Shown one piece after another: positions 1 to 8,327 of a stretch of DNA of 47,769 nt. Within the stretch, counting starts at the first letter, position 1. Every line of letters starts with the position of its first letter. The position numbers and the translations under genes were made by a program. The stretch comes from Arthrobacter sp. Soil762 (GTDB lineage Bacteria > Actinomycetota > Actinomycetes > Actinomycetales > Micrococcaceae). The DNA is taken from positions 1-47,769 of the forward strand of contig NZ_LMSG01000009.1 in assembly GCF_001428335.1 (NCBI RefSeq), written 5' to 3'. Under the pieces are notes generated by a model. That model was not told the DNA's origin, did not search any database, and saw only the letters and a list, made by a program, of their open reading frames with translations.

Positions 1-251
1 TCGATGGGGTCATCGCAGACGGCCTGGCCCTTGAGGTGGTTGGAGATGGCCCAGACCTTCAGGTTGTACTTTGCCAGCACGGCGAGTTTGGACTCGACAT
101 AGCCGGGTTCGTCCCAGCGCCACGCGTCCAGGTGGTCCCCGGACACGGCGATTTCCAGGCCGTCGTAGCCCCAGCCGGAGGCGAGCTTGGCGACTTCCTC
201 GAAGGGGAGGTCGGCCCATTGGCCGGTGAACAGGGTGTACGGGCGGGACAT
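1..251 (-). CDS. Sugar phosphate isomerase/epimerase, partial (C-terminus beyond window)
   Basis: Translating the minus strand from the ATG at 249-251 gives an open frame to the window edge. It begins MSRPYTLFTGQWADLPFEE and contains WGYDGLEIAVSGDHLDAWRW. The first beta strand, the GYDGLEI strand with its acidic residue and the later KVWAISNH strand are typical of the TIM-barrel AP-endonuclease-2 family that includes sugar isomerases, IolE-type dehydratases and 3-keto-glycoside lyases. Only the first 83 residues are visible, so the metal ligands near the C-terminus cannot be checked. It lies 26 nt downstream of the ABM gene and is probably the distal gene of the operon that starts near 8130. 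Substrate unknown. Confidence 0.82.
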   Translation of the reverse strand, partial: MSRPYTLFTGQWADLPFEEVAKLASGWGYDGLEIAVSGDHLDAWRWDEPGYVESKLAVLAKYNLKVWAISNHLKGQAVCDDPI

Positions 252-277
252 GTCAGGCTCCTTCAGATCGGCAGGCA

Positions 278-601
278 TCAGGTGAGCGGCGTGAGGGGGG
301 TTACGGCGAACGGTACTGCCAATAGCGGGTCCACTCCCTTCACGAACTTCTTTACATGGTCTTCTTCGTTATGGGCTTCGAGGTCCTCTTTACGAGCCCA
401 GCCTTCGAAGAGGACGAAGGTGCCAGGTCGCTGTCCGTCGAAGAAGACGGTGTATTCCAGGCATCCTGGGTCGTTCCGGCTTAGCTTCTGCAGAGAGTGG
501 AGGGCTTCTTGAAGGTCGTCTTCGTGCCCTGCTTTGGCGATGAAAACAGGCATTAGCCAGACTTCTGCCGCCTCCTGGCGGGTTGGGAGGGGATTGGGCA
601 T
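278..601 (-). CDS. Putative quinol monooxygenase / ABM domain protein
   Basis: This 107-residue protein is the usual size of single-domain antibiotic-biosynthesis monooxygenases (ABM, YgiN-like), small dimeric ferredoxin-like folds. The central segment holds the recognisable family pattern: KAGHEDDLQEALHSL, then DPGCLEYTVFFDGQ, then FVLFEGWARKEDLEAH and HVKKF. These proteins act on quinols or are accessory to sugar operons with no proven reaction. The ATG at 599-601 is preceded by AGGAAGATGAG, an acceptable ribosome site. It lies between a Gfo/Idh/MocA dehydrogenase and a sugar isomerase on the same strand, so it is read as part of the sugar operon. The family call is firm; the role is not known. 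Confidence 0.8.
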   Translation of the reverse strand: MPNPLPTRQEAAEVWLMPVFIAKAGHEDDLQEALHSLQKLSRNDPGCLEYTVFFDGQRPGTFVLFEGWARKEDLEAHNEEDHVKKFVKGVDPLLAVPFAVTPLTPLT

Positions 602-669
602 CTCATCTTCCTTGGTGGTGGTCCTGAGTTCCGGGAGGGACGGTTTTTTGCAGTCCCTCCCGGACTAGG

Positions 670-1842
670 TCAAGCGGTGATCTGCGGAACTTCGACCCAT
701 GACTCTTTCGCGGCGGATTCGACGATCGCGTCGTCGATGAGGGCGACCTGGTAGCCATCTGCGAAATTGGGGCTCACGCTTCCGCCTTCTGCGATGGCTT
801 TGAAGAAGTCGTACGCTTCGATGATCTTCGTTTCCCCATAGCCGATGCCCAGAGCTGGAATAGGCCAGAGCCCTTCTCCGTAGGGATGGGCCGGGCCGGT
901 GTAAACGGTGCGGAATCCGCGACGGTCCGCCTGGTCTGAAGCGAAGCAGACCTGTAACTCATCACGTCGTTCGTAGTTGAAGACGATGCTGCCTTCGGTT
1001 CCGTGGATTTCGAAGGTGATGTGGTTGTTCCTTCCGTGCGCGTTGCGTGTCGCCTCAACGGATCCCACGGCTCCGTTTGCGAAGCGGATCATCGTCATAA
1101 CTTCATCGTCGACATCAACTTGGCCCCGCGGGCCCTCTCCACCCCGTACGGTGCCGAGTGCGTCAGCCCCGCCCGCCTGGAGGGGTCTCTCGGGGATCCA
1201 GGTGGACAGGACGGCATTGACGGCGCTGAACTCTCCGACAAGGTATCGGGCCATGTCAATGACGTGCGTGGCGATGTCGCCCAGGGCGCCGGAACCTGCG
1301 ATCGACTTCTGGAAACGCCAGGACAATGGTGCGTTGGGGTCGGCGCTCCAGTCCTGCAGGTAGGTTCCGCGGAAGCTGAGGATCCGGCCGATGGCGCCTT
1401 CCTCAATATACTTTTTGGCCAGCGCTACTGCCGGAGTGCGCCGGTAGTTGAAGGCAACCATGTGGACGAGGTTCTTGTCTTTGACTGCGTCGTACATAGC
1501 CTTGGATTCTTCACCGGTACGCGCAAGGGGCTTTTCGCAGATGATGTGCTTGCCTGCTTCGGCCGCGGCTATGGCAATCTCGGCGTGGAGGTGATTCGGC
1601 GTAGCAATATCTACGACGTGGATGTCTGGATCGTCGATGATGCTGCGCCAGTCTGAGGTGGAGTTTTCGAAGCCGAAGCGGCGGGCCGCTTCCGCAGCCA
1701 GTTCCGTAGTGGCCTCCGCGATGACCTTGCGGACCGGGAGAGCCGGTGCCGGCCAAAAGAACATGGGCATAGCGGCGTAAGCGAGGGAGTGGGCTTTGCC
1801 CATGAAGCCGCCGCCAATGAGGCCGACGTTGAGGTTCTGCAT
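670..1842 (-). CDS. Gfo/Idh/MocA family sugar dehydrogenase
   Basis: A 390-residue NAD(P)-dependent oxidoreductase. The N-terminal Rossmann fold opens LNVGLIGGGFMGKAHSLAY with a GxGxxG-like turn. The EKPLAR motif (EKP lysine of the family) follows near residue 100, and the C-terminal alpha/beta domain carries GALGDIATHVIDMARYL, whose Asp and His fit the family's catalytic GxxxDxxxH signature. Such enzymes oxidise or reduce a ring hydroxyl or carbonyl of sugars and inositols. I chose the ATG at 1840-1842, where the fold begins, rather than the upstream start at 1881; AAAGGA lies about 11 nt before it. It follows the isomerase gene in a minus-strand operon with an ABC importer. A second, distinct paralogue lies at 2724-3878. 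Confidence 0.9.
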   Translation of the reverse strand: MQNLNVGLIGGGFMGKAHSLAYAAMPMFFWPAPALPVRKVIAEATTELAAEAARRFGFENSTSDWRSIIDDPDIHVVDIATPNHLHAEIAIAAAEAGKHIICEKPLARTGEESKAMYDAVKDKNLVHMVAFNYRRTPAVALAKKYIEEGAIGRILSFRGTYLQDWSADPNAPLSWRFQKSIAGSGALGDIATHVIDMARYLVGEFSAVNAVLSTWIPERPLQAGGADALGTVRGGEGPRGQVDVDDEVMTMIRFANGAVGSVEATRNAHGRNNHITFEIHGTEGSIVFNYERRDELQVCFASDQADRRGFRTVYTGPAHPYGEGLWPIPALGIGYGETKIIEAYDFFKAIAEGGSVSPNFADGYQVALIDDAIVESAAKESWVEVPQITA

Positions 1843-1911
1843 GTGAATTAGGTTCCTTTCGGAAAAGGCGGGAGTCGCCAATTGAGGCTTTCCCTTGTGG
1901 TCAAAAATTGG

Positions 1912-2727
1912 TTAGAGGAGTTTCTCGAGGTACTTCTTGCTGATTTCGGCTGCTTCCCGGGGATCGCCGTCGTAGCCGTCGAGTTCAACCATGAGCCAGC
2001 TGTCGTATCCGCTCTCTCGGATAGCGGCGATTATGTCCGGGAAGTCGAGTTCGCCCTGGCCCAGCGGGAGGAAAGTAAACGGGTCCTGCTGGAAGTCCTT
2101 GAGGTGGACATGGCGGATTCTGTCGGGGTATTTCCGGATGACCGCGGCCGGGTCTGCTCCGCCGGCCGCAAGGTGGGCGGTGTCCGGGCAGAAGCCGATC
2201 CGGGTGAGCGGCATTAGCCTGTCCAGCTCGTCGGGGCTCTCCACGATGGTGCTCAGGTGCGGATGATAGCTTGCTGACAGCCCGAAGCCTTCTGCGATGT
2301 CCGTGACCCTGTCAAGCGCGTCGCCTAGGCGGTGGTAGTCCCCGTCGGTGGTTCCGGCCGCACGCCGTGCTCCACCTCCGACTACGAGTCGTTCAGCTCC
2401 GAAGTTCGCGGCCAATTCGGCAGCGCGATGAATTCTGTGCAGTTCGTCGGGAAGGATGTCGACATAAATGAAGTTGGCGCCGGTATAAACGCTTGTCAGG
2501 GAGACCCCGGAGCTGTTCAGGAGCTCTTTGAGCTCCTCGGGCTTTTCTGCGTATTCCGCAAGGTTGCCGTCGAACATCTCAACGCCTTCGTAGCCGACAG
2601 ATGCGATGTCGTGGACAGCGTCACGCATGGATCCGTGGGTTAGGTAGAAGAGGTCTTTGACGCTTGTCACGCCTTGGGGGTGGCCGACGACGCCGCCCCA
2701 GGTGATGGAACAGTAACCAAGTTTCAT
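1912..2727 (-). CDS. Sugar phosphate isomerase/epimerase (TIM-barrel, IolE-like)
   Basis: A complete 271-residue TIM-barrel protein of the AP-endonuclease-2 superfamily. It opens KLGYCSITWGG, has SVGYEGVEMFD (first metal-ligand Glu), CPDTAHLAAGG (Asp and His), HVHLKDF (His) and a final strand SWLMVELDGYDG (Glu). These are the divalent-metal ligands expected of isomerases, epimerases and dehydratases acting on keto sugars. The ATG overlaps the stop of the upstream dehydrogenase by four bases (ATGA at 2724-2727), indicating translational coupling. Pairing with two Gfo/Idh/MocA enzymes suggests a pathway in which a ring carbon is oxidised and the product isomerised or eliminated. The exact reaction cannot be told from sequence. 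Confidence 0.9.
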   Translation of the reverse strand: MKLGYCSITWGGVVGHPQGVTSVKDLFYLTHGSMRDAVHDIASVGYEGVEMFDGNLAEYAEKPEELKELLNSSGVSLTSVYTGANFIYVDILPDELHRIHRAAELAANFGAERLVVGGGARRAAGTTDGDYHRLGDALDRVTDIAEGFGLSASYHPHLSTIVESPDELDRLMPLTRIGFCPDTAHLAAGGADPAAVIRKYPDRIRHVHLKDFQQDPFTFLPLGQGELDFPDIIAAIRESGYDSWLMVELDGYDGDPREAAEISKKYLEKLL

Positions 2728-3878
2728 TGCTTCTGCCTTTCAACTGCCGAAGGAAGGTTGGAAAGATTCGAGGGGGTTGTGAGTCCGGTGACGTCGACCC
2801 ACACCTGCTGGGCGGCGGAGGTAACGAGTGCGTCAGTGAGGCGGGCTGCCCGGAGTCCGTCCCGAAAGGTAGGCAGCCCTTCGGGTTCTTGTCCCTGGAC
2901 AGCCGCATATACGTCTGCGACAAAGGCATTGAAGCTGTCCTGGTACCCCTGCGGATGACCCGGGGGGAGCCTGGAGTAGCGTCGGCCGCCAGAAGTGGTA
3001 AGGGTCTGCGGGCCGACGGCGATTTCGGAACTGGAGTCTGGGCGGCCGATGTGAAGGGTGTCCGGCTGCTCCTGGTTGAAGCTGAATGATGCTTCGGTTC
3101 CATCGAAAGAGAACCACAGGCGGTTCTTTCGGCCCGGGCTGACCTGGCTGACTACCAGGGAGCCGGTGGCTCCCTGGTCGGTCTCGAACAGGAGTGTCGC
3201 CCCATCTTCGGTAGCGACGGAGGACAACTGTCCTCCGATTTCACGTTGGTCGTATGCCCGGCTGGTTCTGGCCACAAGTCTGGTGATTTGGTGCCCTGTG
3301 GTGAATTCCATCAGGTCACACCAGTGCACGCCGATGTCACCGAATGCCCTGGAGGCTCCTCCGAGCGTCGAATCGACCCGCCAGTTCGTGGCTTCTGCGC
3401 CGACCAGCCAATCCTGCAGGTACGAGCCGTGCAACAGCCAGAGACGTCCGGCCTCGCCGCGGGCGATACGATCACGCGCTTCGCGAACTGCCGGATAGAA
3501 CCTGTAGACGAAGGGCACGGCTGTAACCACGCCCGCGCGGTCGGCAAGGTCTGTCAGTTCATGGGCGTCCTCAACACTGGTGGCGAGGGGCTTCTCGCAG
3601 ACCACGGCTTTCCCGGCTGCGATGGCCTTGCGGGCGAGGTCGGCGTGGGTGGCGTTGGGGGTGCATATGTGGACGACGTCCACGTCGTCTCTTGCGAGCA
3701 GCGCCTCTGGGGACTCGGCCGCGGTCCGGGCACCGAGGCCGGCGGCTGCCGCCTCCCCGGAAGCCCGGCTGCTTCCGGCGACTGCACTGACTTCGCCCCC
3801 TGCTGCGCGGACGGCGTGCGCGTGGACGGAGCCCATGAATCCTGTGCCGATGATTCCGGCACGCAACTTGAAGGCCAT
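2724..3878 (-). CDS. Gfo/Idh/MocA family sugar dehydrogenase (second copy)
   Basis: A 384-residue NAD(P)-dependent dehydrogenase. It starts MAFKLRAGIIGTGFMGSVHA with a clear GxGxxG Rossmann turn, carries CEKPLATS at about residue 100, and has SRAFGDIGVHWCDLMEF in the catalytic domain (Asp/His pair). The start at 3876-3878 was chosen because the fold begins there; an open frame continues upstream to 4103 but overlaps the permease. The ribosome site is GGAAGAAG. It begins 6 nt after the permease and overlaps the downstream isomerase by ATGA. It is clearly diverged from the dehydrogenase at 670-1842, so the two probably act at different steps, for example oxidation of the imported sugar and reduction of a later keto intermediate. 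That is inference from context. Confidence 0.9.
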   Translation of the reverse strand: MAFKLRAGIIGTGFMGSVHAHAVRAAGGEVSAVAGSSRASGEAAAAGLGARTAAESPEALLARDDVDVVHICTPNATHADLARKAIAAGKAVVCEKPLATSVEDAHELTDLADRAGVVTAVPFVYRFYPAVREARDRIARGEAGRLWLLHGSYLQDWLVGAEATNWRVDSTLGGASRAFGDIGVHWCDLMEFTTGHQITRLVARTSRAYDQREIGGQLSSVATEDGATLLFETDQGATGSLVVSQVSPGRKNRLWFSFDGTEASFSFNQEQPDTLHIGRPDSSSEIAVGPQTLTTSGGRRYSRLPPGHPQGYQDSFNAFVADVYAAVQGQEPEGLPTFRDGLRAARLTDALVTSAAQQVWVDVTGLTTPSNLSNLPSAVERQKQ

Positions 3879-3883
3879 AAGTT

Positions 3884-4870
3884 CTACTTCTTCCGGGCGA
3901 GAGCGACGGCGAGGATGATGATGGCGCCGCGGACCACCTGCTGCTGGCTGCTGTCGAGACCTGCCAGGATCAGTCCGTTGTTGATTAGGCCAATCAGCAG
4001 GGCCCCGAAAAGAGTGCCGATGATGGAGCCGAATCCGCCGAAGAGGCTGGTTCCACCCAGGATGACCGCGGCGATGGCGGAGAGTTCGTCGCCCGCTCCC
4101 CACTGGAATCGGCCCGACTGAAGGCGGCCGGCGTAGAGCATTCCGGCGACGCTGGCGGCCATGCCAGAGATGAGGAGCACCTGGAATTTGATGCGCTTGG
4201 TGTTAATCCCTGTGAACTCCGCGGCGTTGCGGTTGCCTCCTGTCGCCAGGACCTGCCGGCCGAACTTGGTGCGGTTCAGCACGACGGCGCCGATGGCAAC
4301 GAAGATGGCGCTCCAGACGACAAGGCCAGGAACGGGGCCGAAGTTGCCGGATCCGAACAGCATGTTGAACGTATCGTTCAGAATCGGTTGCGGCGCCGAG
4401 GCGGTGATCCACTGGGCCACGCCGACAGCTATCCCCAGCATGCCGAGGGTCACCAGGAAGGAAGGGATGCCAAGGAGGCTGACTAAGGCACCGTTGATCG
4501 ATCCGACCACGAGCCCGACGGCAAGGCCGGCAAGGATTCCCGGGATCAGGCCCCATTGGGAGAGGACCATCGCGGTGCAGACACTGGAGAGGCCAGCCAC
4601 GGATCCGACGCTCAGGTCGATCTCTGCGCACGCGATCACGTAAGTCATGCCTACTGCCATGACGGTGATTGTGGCAGTCTGCCGGAAGATGTTCAGCAGG
4701 TTGTTCGGCGACAAGAAGCCCTGGTCGCGCAGCAGAATGGCGAAGAAAAGGAAGACGACGACGAAGCCGATATAAATGACGTAGCGTCGCCAGTCGAGTT
4801 CTTTCAGGATGGTGCCGAAATTACGGGGTGCCACGGTGTCCCGGGGCGCGATGGTGTTTGCGTTGCTCAC
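3884..4870 (-). CDS. Ribose-type (CUT2) ABC importer permease
   Basis: A 328-residue integral membrane protein of the RbsC/AraH family. It has about eight to ten hydrophobic segments, starting near residue 32 (VIYIGFVVVFLFFAILL). The family signatures are present: TYVIACAEIDLSVGSVAGLSS, then GRQVLATGGNRNAAEFTGI (the coupling loop to the ATPase) and the C-terminal LFGGFGSIIGTLFGALLIG. Translation starts at a GTG (4868-4870), four nt after the ATPase stop, so the two are coupled. It forms the membrane pore of the first importer with the ATPase at 4874-6379 and the lipoprotein at 6436-7596. The sugar is not identifiable. Confidence 0.93.
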   Translation of the reverse strand: MSNANTIAPRDTVAPRNFGTILKELDWRRYVIYIGFVVVFLFFAILLRDQGFLSPNNLLNIFRQTATITVMAVGMTYVIACAEIDLSVGSVAGLSSVCTAMVLSQWGLIPGILAGLAVGLVVGSINGALVSLLGIPSFLVTLGMLGIAVGVAQWITASAPQPILNDTFNMLFGSGNFGPVPGLVVWSAIFVAIGAVVLNRTKFGRQVLATGGNRNAAEFTGINTKRIKFQVLLISGMAASVAGMLYAGRLQSGRFQWGAGDELSAIAAVILGGTSLFGGFGSIIGTLFGALLIGLINNGLILAGLDSSQQQVVRGAIIILAVALARKK

Positions 4871-4873
4871 TGT

Positions 4874-6379
4874 TCAGACTCCCTGGACTGCAAGTTGGAG
4901 ATATTCCTCGTCAGCGATCTCGCTGCGGGGGATGTCGCGGATGATGGAGCCGTCCCTGAGGACGAGGATGCGGTCGCTGACCGCGAGGAGTTCGGGGTAC
5001 TCGGAGGAGATGACGATGACGGCTTTGCCGGCATTGGCCAACTCACGGATCATGTCCAAAATTTCGCTTTTGGTGCCGATGTCAACGCCGGCCGTTGGCT
5101 CGTCCAGAATCAGGATGTCCGGATCGGTGCCCAGCCACTTGGCGATGACCACCTTCTGCTGGTTGCCCCCCGAGAGCAGCCGCACCGGCCGGTGGGGGTG
5201 GGCGACTTTTACTGCGAACCTCTTGATCAGCGAAGAGGACAACTCCTTGCCCTTGGCGCCATCCAGGAGGGGTCCGCGCTGAATCTGCCCAAGCAGCGGC
5301 AGCAGCAGGTTGTCCTGGACGGAGTGTTCCAAGACGAGGCCTTGGGCCCTGCGGTCCTCCGGGATGAGGGCGATGCCGGCATTGATGGCCTGCTGTGGAG
5401 AGGCGAGAGTGACCTTTTTGCCGCGAAGCAGGACTTCACCGCTGTCCACTTTGTCAATGCCGAAGAGCGCACGGGCAAGCTCGGTTCGTCCGCTGCCCAT
5501 GAGTCCTGCCAGGCCGAGGATCTCGCCGGGCCGGAGCGCGAAGGAAACGTCCCGGACCCGGTGGCCGGCGTTGAGCCCGCGTACCTCCAGAAGGGGTGCC
5601 ACGTCATGGGCCACATGACGGGCACGATAGGAAAGCTGGCCCTCGATCTTTTTTCCAACGATCCCTTCTACGATCTGCTCGGGAGTGACGTCAGTAAGCG
5701 GCTCGGTGAGGAGGTGGCGGCCGTCGCGAAGGATGGTGATTCGATCTGCGAGCCTGTACACCTCGTCCATGCGGTGAGAGATGTAAATGATTGAGATGCC
5801 ACGCTGCTTAAGGCGGTCAATCAGTTCGAAGAGCGCTTCGGATTCGTGTCGGGCCAAACTGGCGGTCGGCTCGTCCATGATCAGCACTGTGGCGTTCTGC
5901 GCGAGGGCCTTGGCGATCTCGGTCAGCTGCCAGTAGGCGGTGCCGAGCCGGGAGACCTCTGCGCGAGGGTCGACGTCGACCTCCATCTCGGAGAAGACTT
6001 CCTTGGCCCGCCTCACCGCGGCGTGGTCGTCGATGAGCCCGCCCGCGCCGAGCGGTTCACTACCAAGGAAGATGTTCTGCGCAACCGTCAGGCTCGGTAC
6101 GAGGCTGAATTCTTGGAAGACCATCCCGATCCCGGCGGCCTTCGCGTCGTGGATCGAGTTGATGGCGGCCGGTCTGCCTCCAATGAGGATCTCGCCGGCG
6201 TCTGCCTGATAAACGCCCTGGAGGATCTTCATGAGGGTTGATTTCCCGGCGCCGTTGCCGCCTGCGAGTGCGTGGACCTCGCCCTTTCGGACGTCGAAGC
6301 CGACATCCTTCAGCACGGAAACGCCGTTGAAGCTCTTGGAAATCGAGCGCATCTCGACGACATTGTCTGGGTTGTTCAT
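4874..6379 (-). CDS. Ribose-type (CUT2) ABC importer ATPase, two NBDs
   Basis: A 501-residue RbsA-type ATPase with two nucleotide-binding domains. The first has Walker A GGNGAGKST (the usual Glu of GENGAGKST is Gly) and Walker B VLIMDEPTAS; its signature loop is degenerate (LGTAYWQL in place of LSxxxxQ). The second has LMGSGRTELARA in the Walker A position, the intact signature LSGGNQQKV and Walker B ILILDEPTAGVD. A catalytically unequal pair is normal for the CUT2 class. Start ATG at 6377-6379 follows AAAGGG. It lies between binding protein and permease, as in rbs-type operons. Confidence 0.94.
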   Translation of the reverse strand: MNNPDNVVEMRSISKSFNGVSVLKDVGFDVRKGEVHALAGGNGAGKSTLMKILQGVYQADAGEILIGGRPAAINSIHDAKAAGIGMVFQEFSLVPSLTVAQNIFLGSEPLGAGGLIDDHAAVRRAKEVFSEMEVDVDPRAEVSRLGTAYWQLTEIAKALAQNATVLIMDEPTASLARHESEALFELIDRLKQRGISIIYISHRMDEVYRLADRITILRDGRHLLTEPLTDVTPEQIVEGIVGKKIEGQLSYRARHVAHDVAPLLEVRGLNAGHRVRDVSFALRPGEILGLAGLMGSGRTELARALFGIDKVDSGEVLLRGKKVTLASPQQAINAGIALIPEDRRAQGLVLEHSVQDNLLLPLLGQIQRGPLLDGAKGKELSSSLIKRFAVKVAHPHRPVRLLSGGNQQKVVIAKWLGTDPDILILDEPTAGVDIGTKSEILDMIRELANAGKAVIVISSEYPELLAVSDRILVLRDGSIIRDIPRSEIADEEYLQLAVQGV

Positions 6380-6435
6380 TGTTGCCCTTTCGGCGCGGTG
6401 CGGGGGTAGAATCTCCCCCGCACCGTCGGGTCTGG

Positions 6436-7596
6436 CTACTGCTTGTAGGACTCTTGAATGTCCTTCGGAGCGTCTTCGTGGTAGACCTGCTTCCAGGCTT
6501 CCAGGACATTGGAATGGTCAACCGGGAGGGCGCTCAGTGCCACATATGCCGGTGCCTTCTTGCCGATGAGGGCGCCTGCCGCCAGCCGGGCTTCTGTGAC
6601 GCCCTGGTCGAACGGAACCTGCGCTCCGAGGCCGACGACGAGTTCGTTTTTGGCCAAAGCGATGGCAACATTCTTGCCGAGGTCCTCTGTGGCGATTTTC
6701 AGATCCTGGCGGCCGGCAGCACGGGCTGCTGCCATGACACCTTCTGCGGGAACGTCCCACACCGCCCAGATGCCGGACAGGTCGGCGTACTTGCTCAGCA
6801 TGGCGTTTGCAGCGGCCTGGGCGTCTCCGGCGAAGTCAGGGCCGGCGATGCCCTTTTCCTCGACGATCTGGATCTCCGGGTATTCCTTCGTAATCGTTTC
6901 CTTGAATCCCTGGTAGCGCTGCTTGGTCACGAAGAAGTCGGCTTGGTGGAAGATGACTCCGATCTTCCCCTTGCCGCCGAGCGCTTTGGCCATTTGGTGG
7001 GCGGAGACGACACCGTTGCCGTAATTGTCGGCGGAGACAACAGAGACGTAGTCCTTGCCGGCAGTCAGTCCCTGAGGGATGTTGTCCATGAAGACGAGCT
7101 TCGTTCCGGCGGCCGCGACTTTCTTGTATGCGGAGGCCGTTGCCACTGGGTCCGTGGGGATGGAGACGATGATGTCCGGGTCCTGCGTCATAACAGTCTC
7201 GATGTCCGAAACCTGCTTGTCCGGCTTGAAGTTCGCATCGGTCGTGGCGATGACCTTGATACCGAGCTTTTCGAATTCGCTCTTAAGTCCGTTGGTCTGG
7301 GCGGTCGCCCAGTCGTTGCCGCCGTAGTGCATCACGATTGCAGCCTTGGCGTTGAGTGCCTTGACCTTCTCGATCTCGTCGGGTGTCAGATCTGCAACGG
7401 ATGCCGGGGAGGGCGTCTCGCCGTTGGGGCCCTTGCTCAGGACCTGTCCCTTGATCTTGTCAAGGGCCAGCTGAGCCTTCTCGGACACCCCGGCATCAGG
7501 AGCGCTTGACGCGCCAGTTGTCGAACTGCTGCAGGAAGCGACGGAAAGTGACAGGACTGCGGCCAAGGCCACAATGGGAAGCCTGCGGATCATCAT
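6436..7596 (-). CDS. Sugar-binding lipoprotein of CUT2 ABC importer
   Basis: A 386-residue periplasmic-binding-protein type 1 (RbsB-like) receptor. The N-terminus is a lipoprotein signal: basic MMIRR, a hydrophobic stretch and a lipobox ending SVASC with the acylated Cys at residue 22. The mature domain shows the two-lobe repeat with KAAIVMHYGGNDWA in lobe one and GKGKIGVIFHQADFF in lobe two. It is longer than RbsB (about 300 residues) because of a Ser/Thr/Pro-rich linker and a C-terminal extension. Two adjacent ATGs make the start uncertain by one codon. It precedes the ATPase gene by 56 nt. It delivers the substrate to the importer at the outer face of the membrane. Confidence 0.92.
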   Translation of the reverse strand: MMIRRLPIVALAAVLSLSVASCSSSTTGASSAPDAGVSEKAQLALDKIKGQVLSKGPNGETPSPASVADLTPDEIEKVKALNAKAAIVMHYGGNDWATAQTNGLKSEFEKLGIKVIATTDANFKPDKQVSDIETVMTQDPDIIVSIPTDPVATASAYKKVAAAGTKLVFMDNIPQGLTAGKDYVSVVSADNYGNGVVSAHQMAKALGGKGKIGVIFHQADFFVTKQRYQGFKETITKEYPEIQIVEEKGIAGPDFAGDAQAAANAMLSKYADLSGIWAVWDVPAEGVMAAARAAGRQDLKIATEDLGKNVAIALAKNELVVGLGAQVPFDQGVTEARLAAGALIGKKAPAYVALSALPVDHSNVLEAWKQVYHEDAPKDIQESYKQ

Positions 7597-7647
7597 TGTT
7601 CTCCAGTGCTTTTGAGTGGATGGATAGGGTTGGATGGCTGGGATGGA

Positions 7648-8130
7648 TCAGGCGAGGGCTATGGCCAGGGCAGGGGGAACCGGCGACAGGACGAGTCCGC
7701 CGGCGGCCGAGGCTGTGCGGATAGCAGCTGCCCTGTCTGAAGCCCTCAGGAACGCCTCTGCGTGCATTTTGTCGACGAAGAGGCCCAGGGAACACGGCCC
7801 ATGGTGGGCTTGAACCCACTTCACCGCCTCGCCTGCAGCCTTAGTCATTTCACCGTCCATCTCGGCAACCGAGCCGTCAATGGTGGACACCGACGCGGGT
7901 GCGCCCGAGTGGTCCACAGAGATGACCAGGCTGGCCCAAAGGAGATTGTCAGCGAAGATGCCGACGACAGCCGAGGAGCCAGCGGAGACGAAGGTGCGGA
8001 CAGCGACTGCGAGATCATCACGTGCTGCGTCCGTCAGGAGCACTTCCAAATTTGCCCACTGGGCTTGGTCAATATTTCGAAGCGCAACGGTGGGATCGAG
8101 CGCGAGTGCTCGGGTGATGTTGTCCAGCAT
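7648..8130 (-). CDS. Unknown small protein, first gene of the LacI-controlled operon
   Basis: A 160-residue protein that I do not recognise. It starts [19 protein letters not shown] and has alternating strands and helices with no obvious membrane segment, signal peptide or catalytic motif; the end is Ala/Pro-rich and hydrophobic ([16 protein letters not shown]). The ATG at 8128-8130 is chosen over an upstream start at 8199 because AAGGAG lies five nt before it and because the upstream extension would run through the operator cluster. It is the promoter-proximal gene, 51 nt before the sugar-binding lipoprotein gene. A role in sensing or handling the imported sugar is guesswork. Confidence 0.65.
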   Translation of the reverse strand: MLDNITRALALDPTVALRNIDQAQWANLEVLLTDAARDDLAVAVRTFVSAGSSAVVGIFADNLLWASLVISVDHSGAPASVSTIDGSVAEMDGEMTKAAGEAVKWVQAHHGPCSLGLFVDKMHAEAFLRASDRAAAIRTASAAGGLVLSPVPPALAIALA

Positions 8131-8159
8131 CCTCGCTCCTTCCTCGTTGATCTTGCTTT

Positions 8160-8216
8160 CGTAATCGTTTACGGAAGTTCCGTGAACGATTACGATCAAT
8201 AGCGTAAACGTTCACG
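8160..8216. promoter_or_regulatory. Three LacI-type operators between divergent genes
   Basis: Three 14-bp imperfect palindromes sit in 57 bp: CGTAATCGTTTACG (8160-8173), CGTGAACGATTACG (8181-8194) and CGTAAACGTTCACG (8203-8216). They are variants of one consensus with a central CG, as bound by LacI/GalR regulators. Centre-to-centre spacing is 21 and 22 bp, about two helical turns, so three dimers could bind one face of the DNA. They lie between the operon beginning at 8130 (minus) and the lacI-type gene at 8328 (plus), which is the obvious binding protein. Confidence 0.8.
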
Positions 8217-8327
8217 GACCTGTGTGTCAAACCTCACACCTGCGGTCATTTCAGGCTCCGGAAGATGGCCGCAACGTAAGATAAGACAGGTGCGGAATTG
8301 GCGCCCGGTAGTGCGACAGGAGACAGC

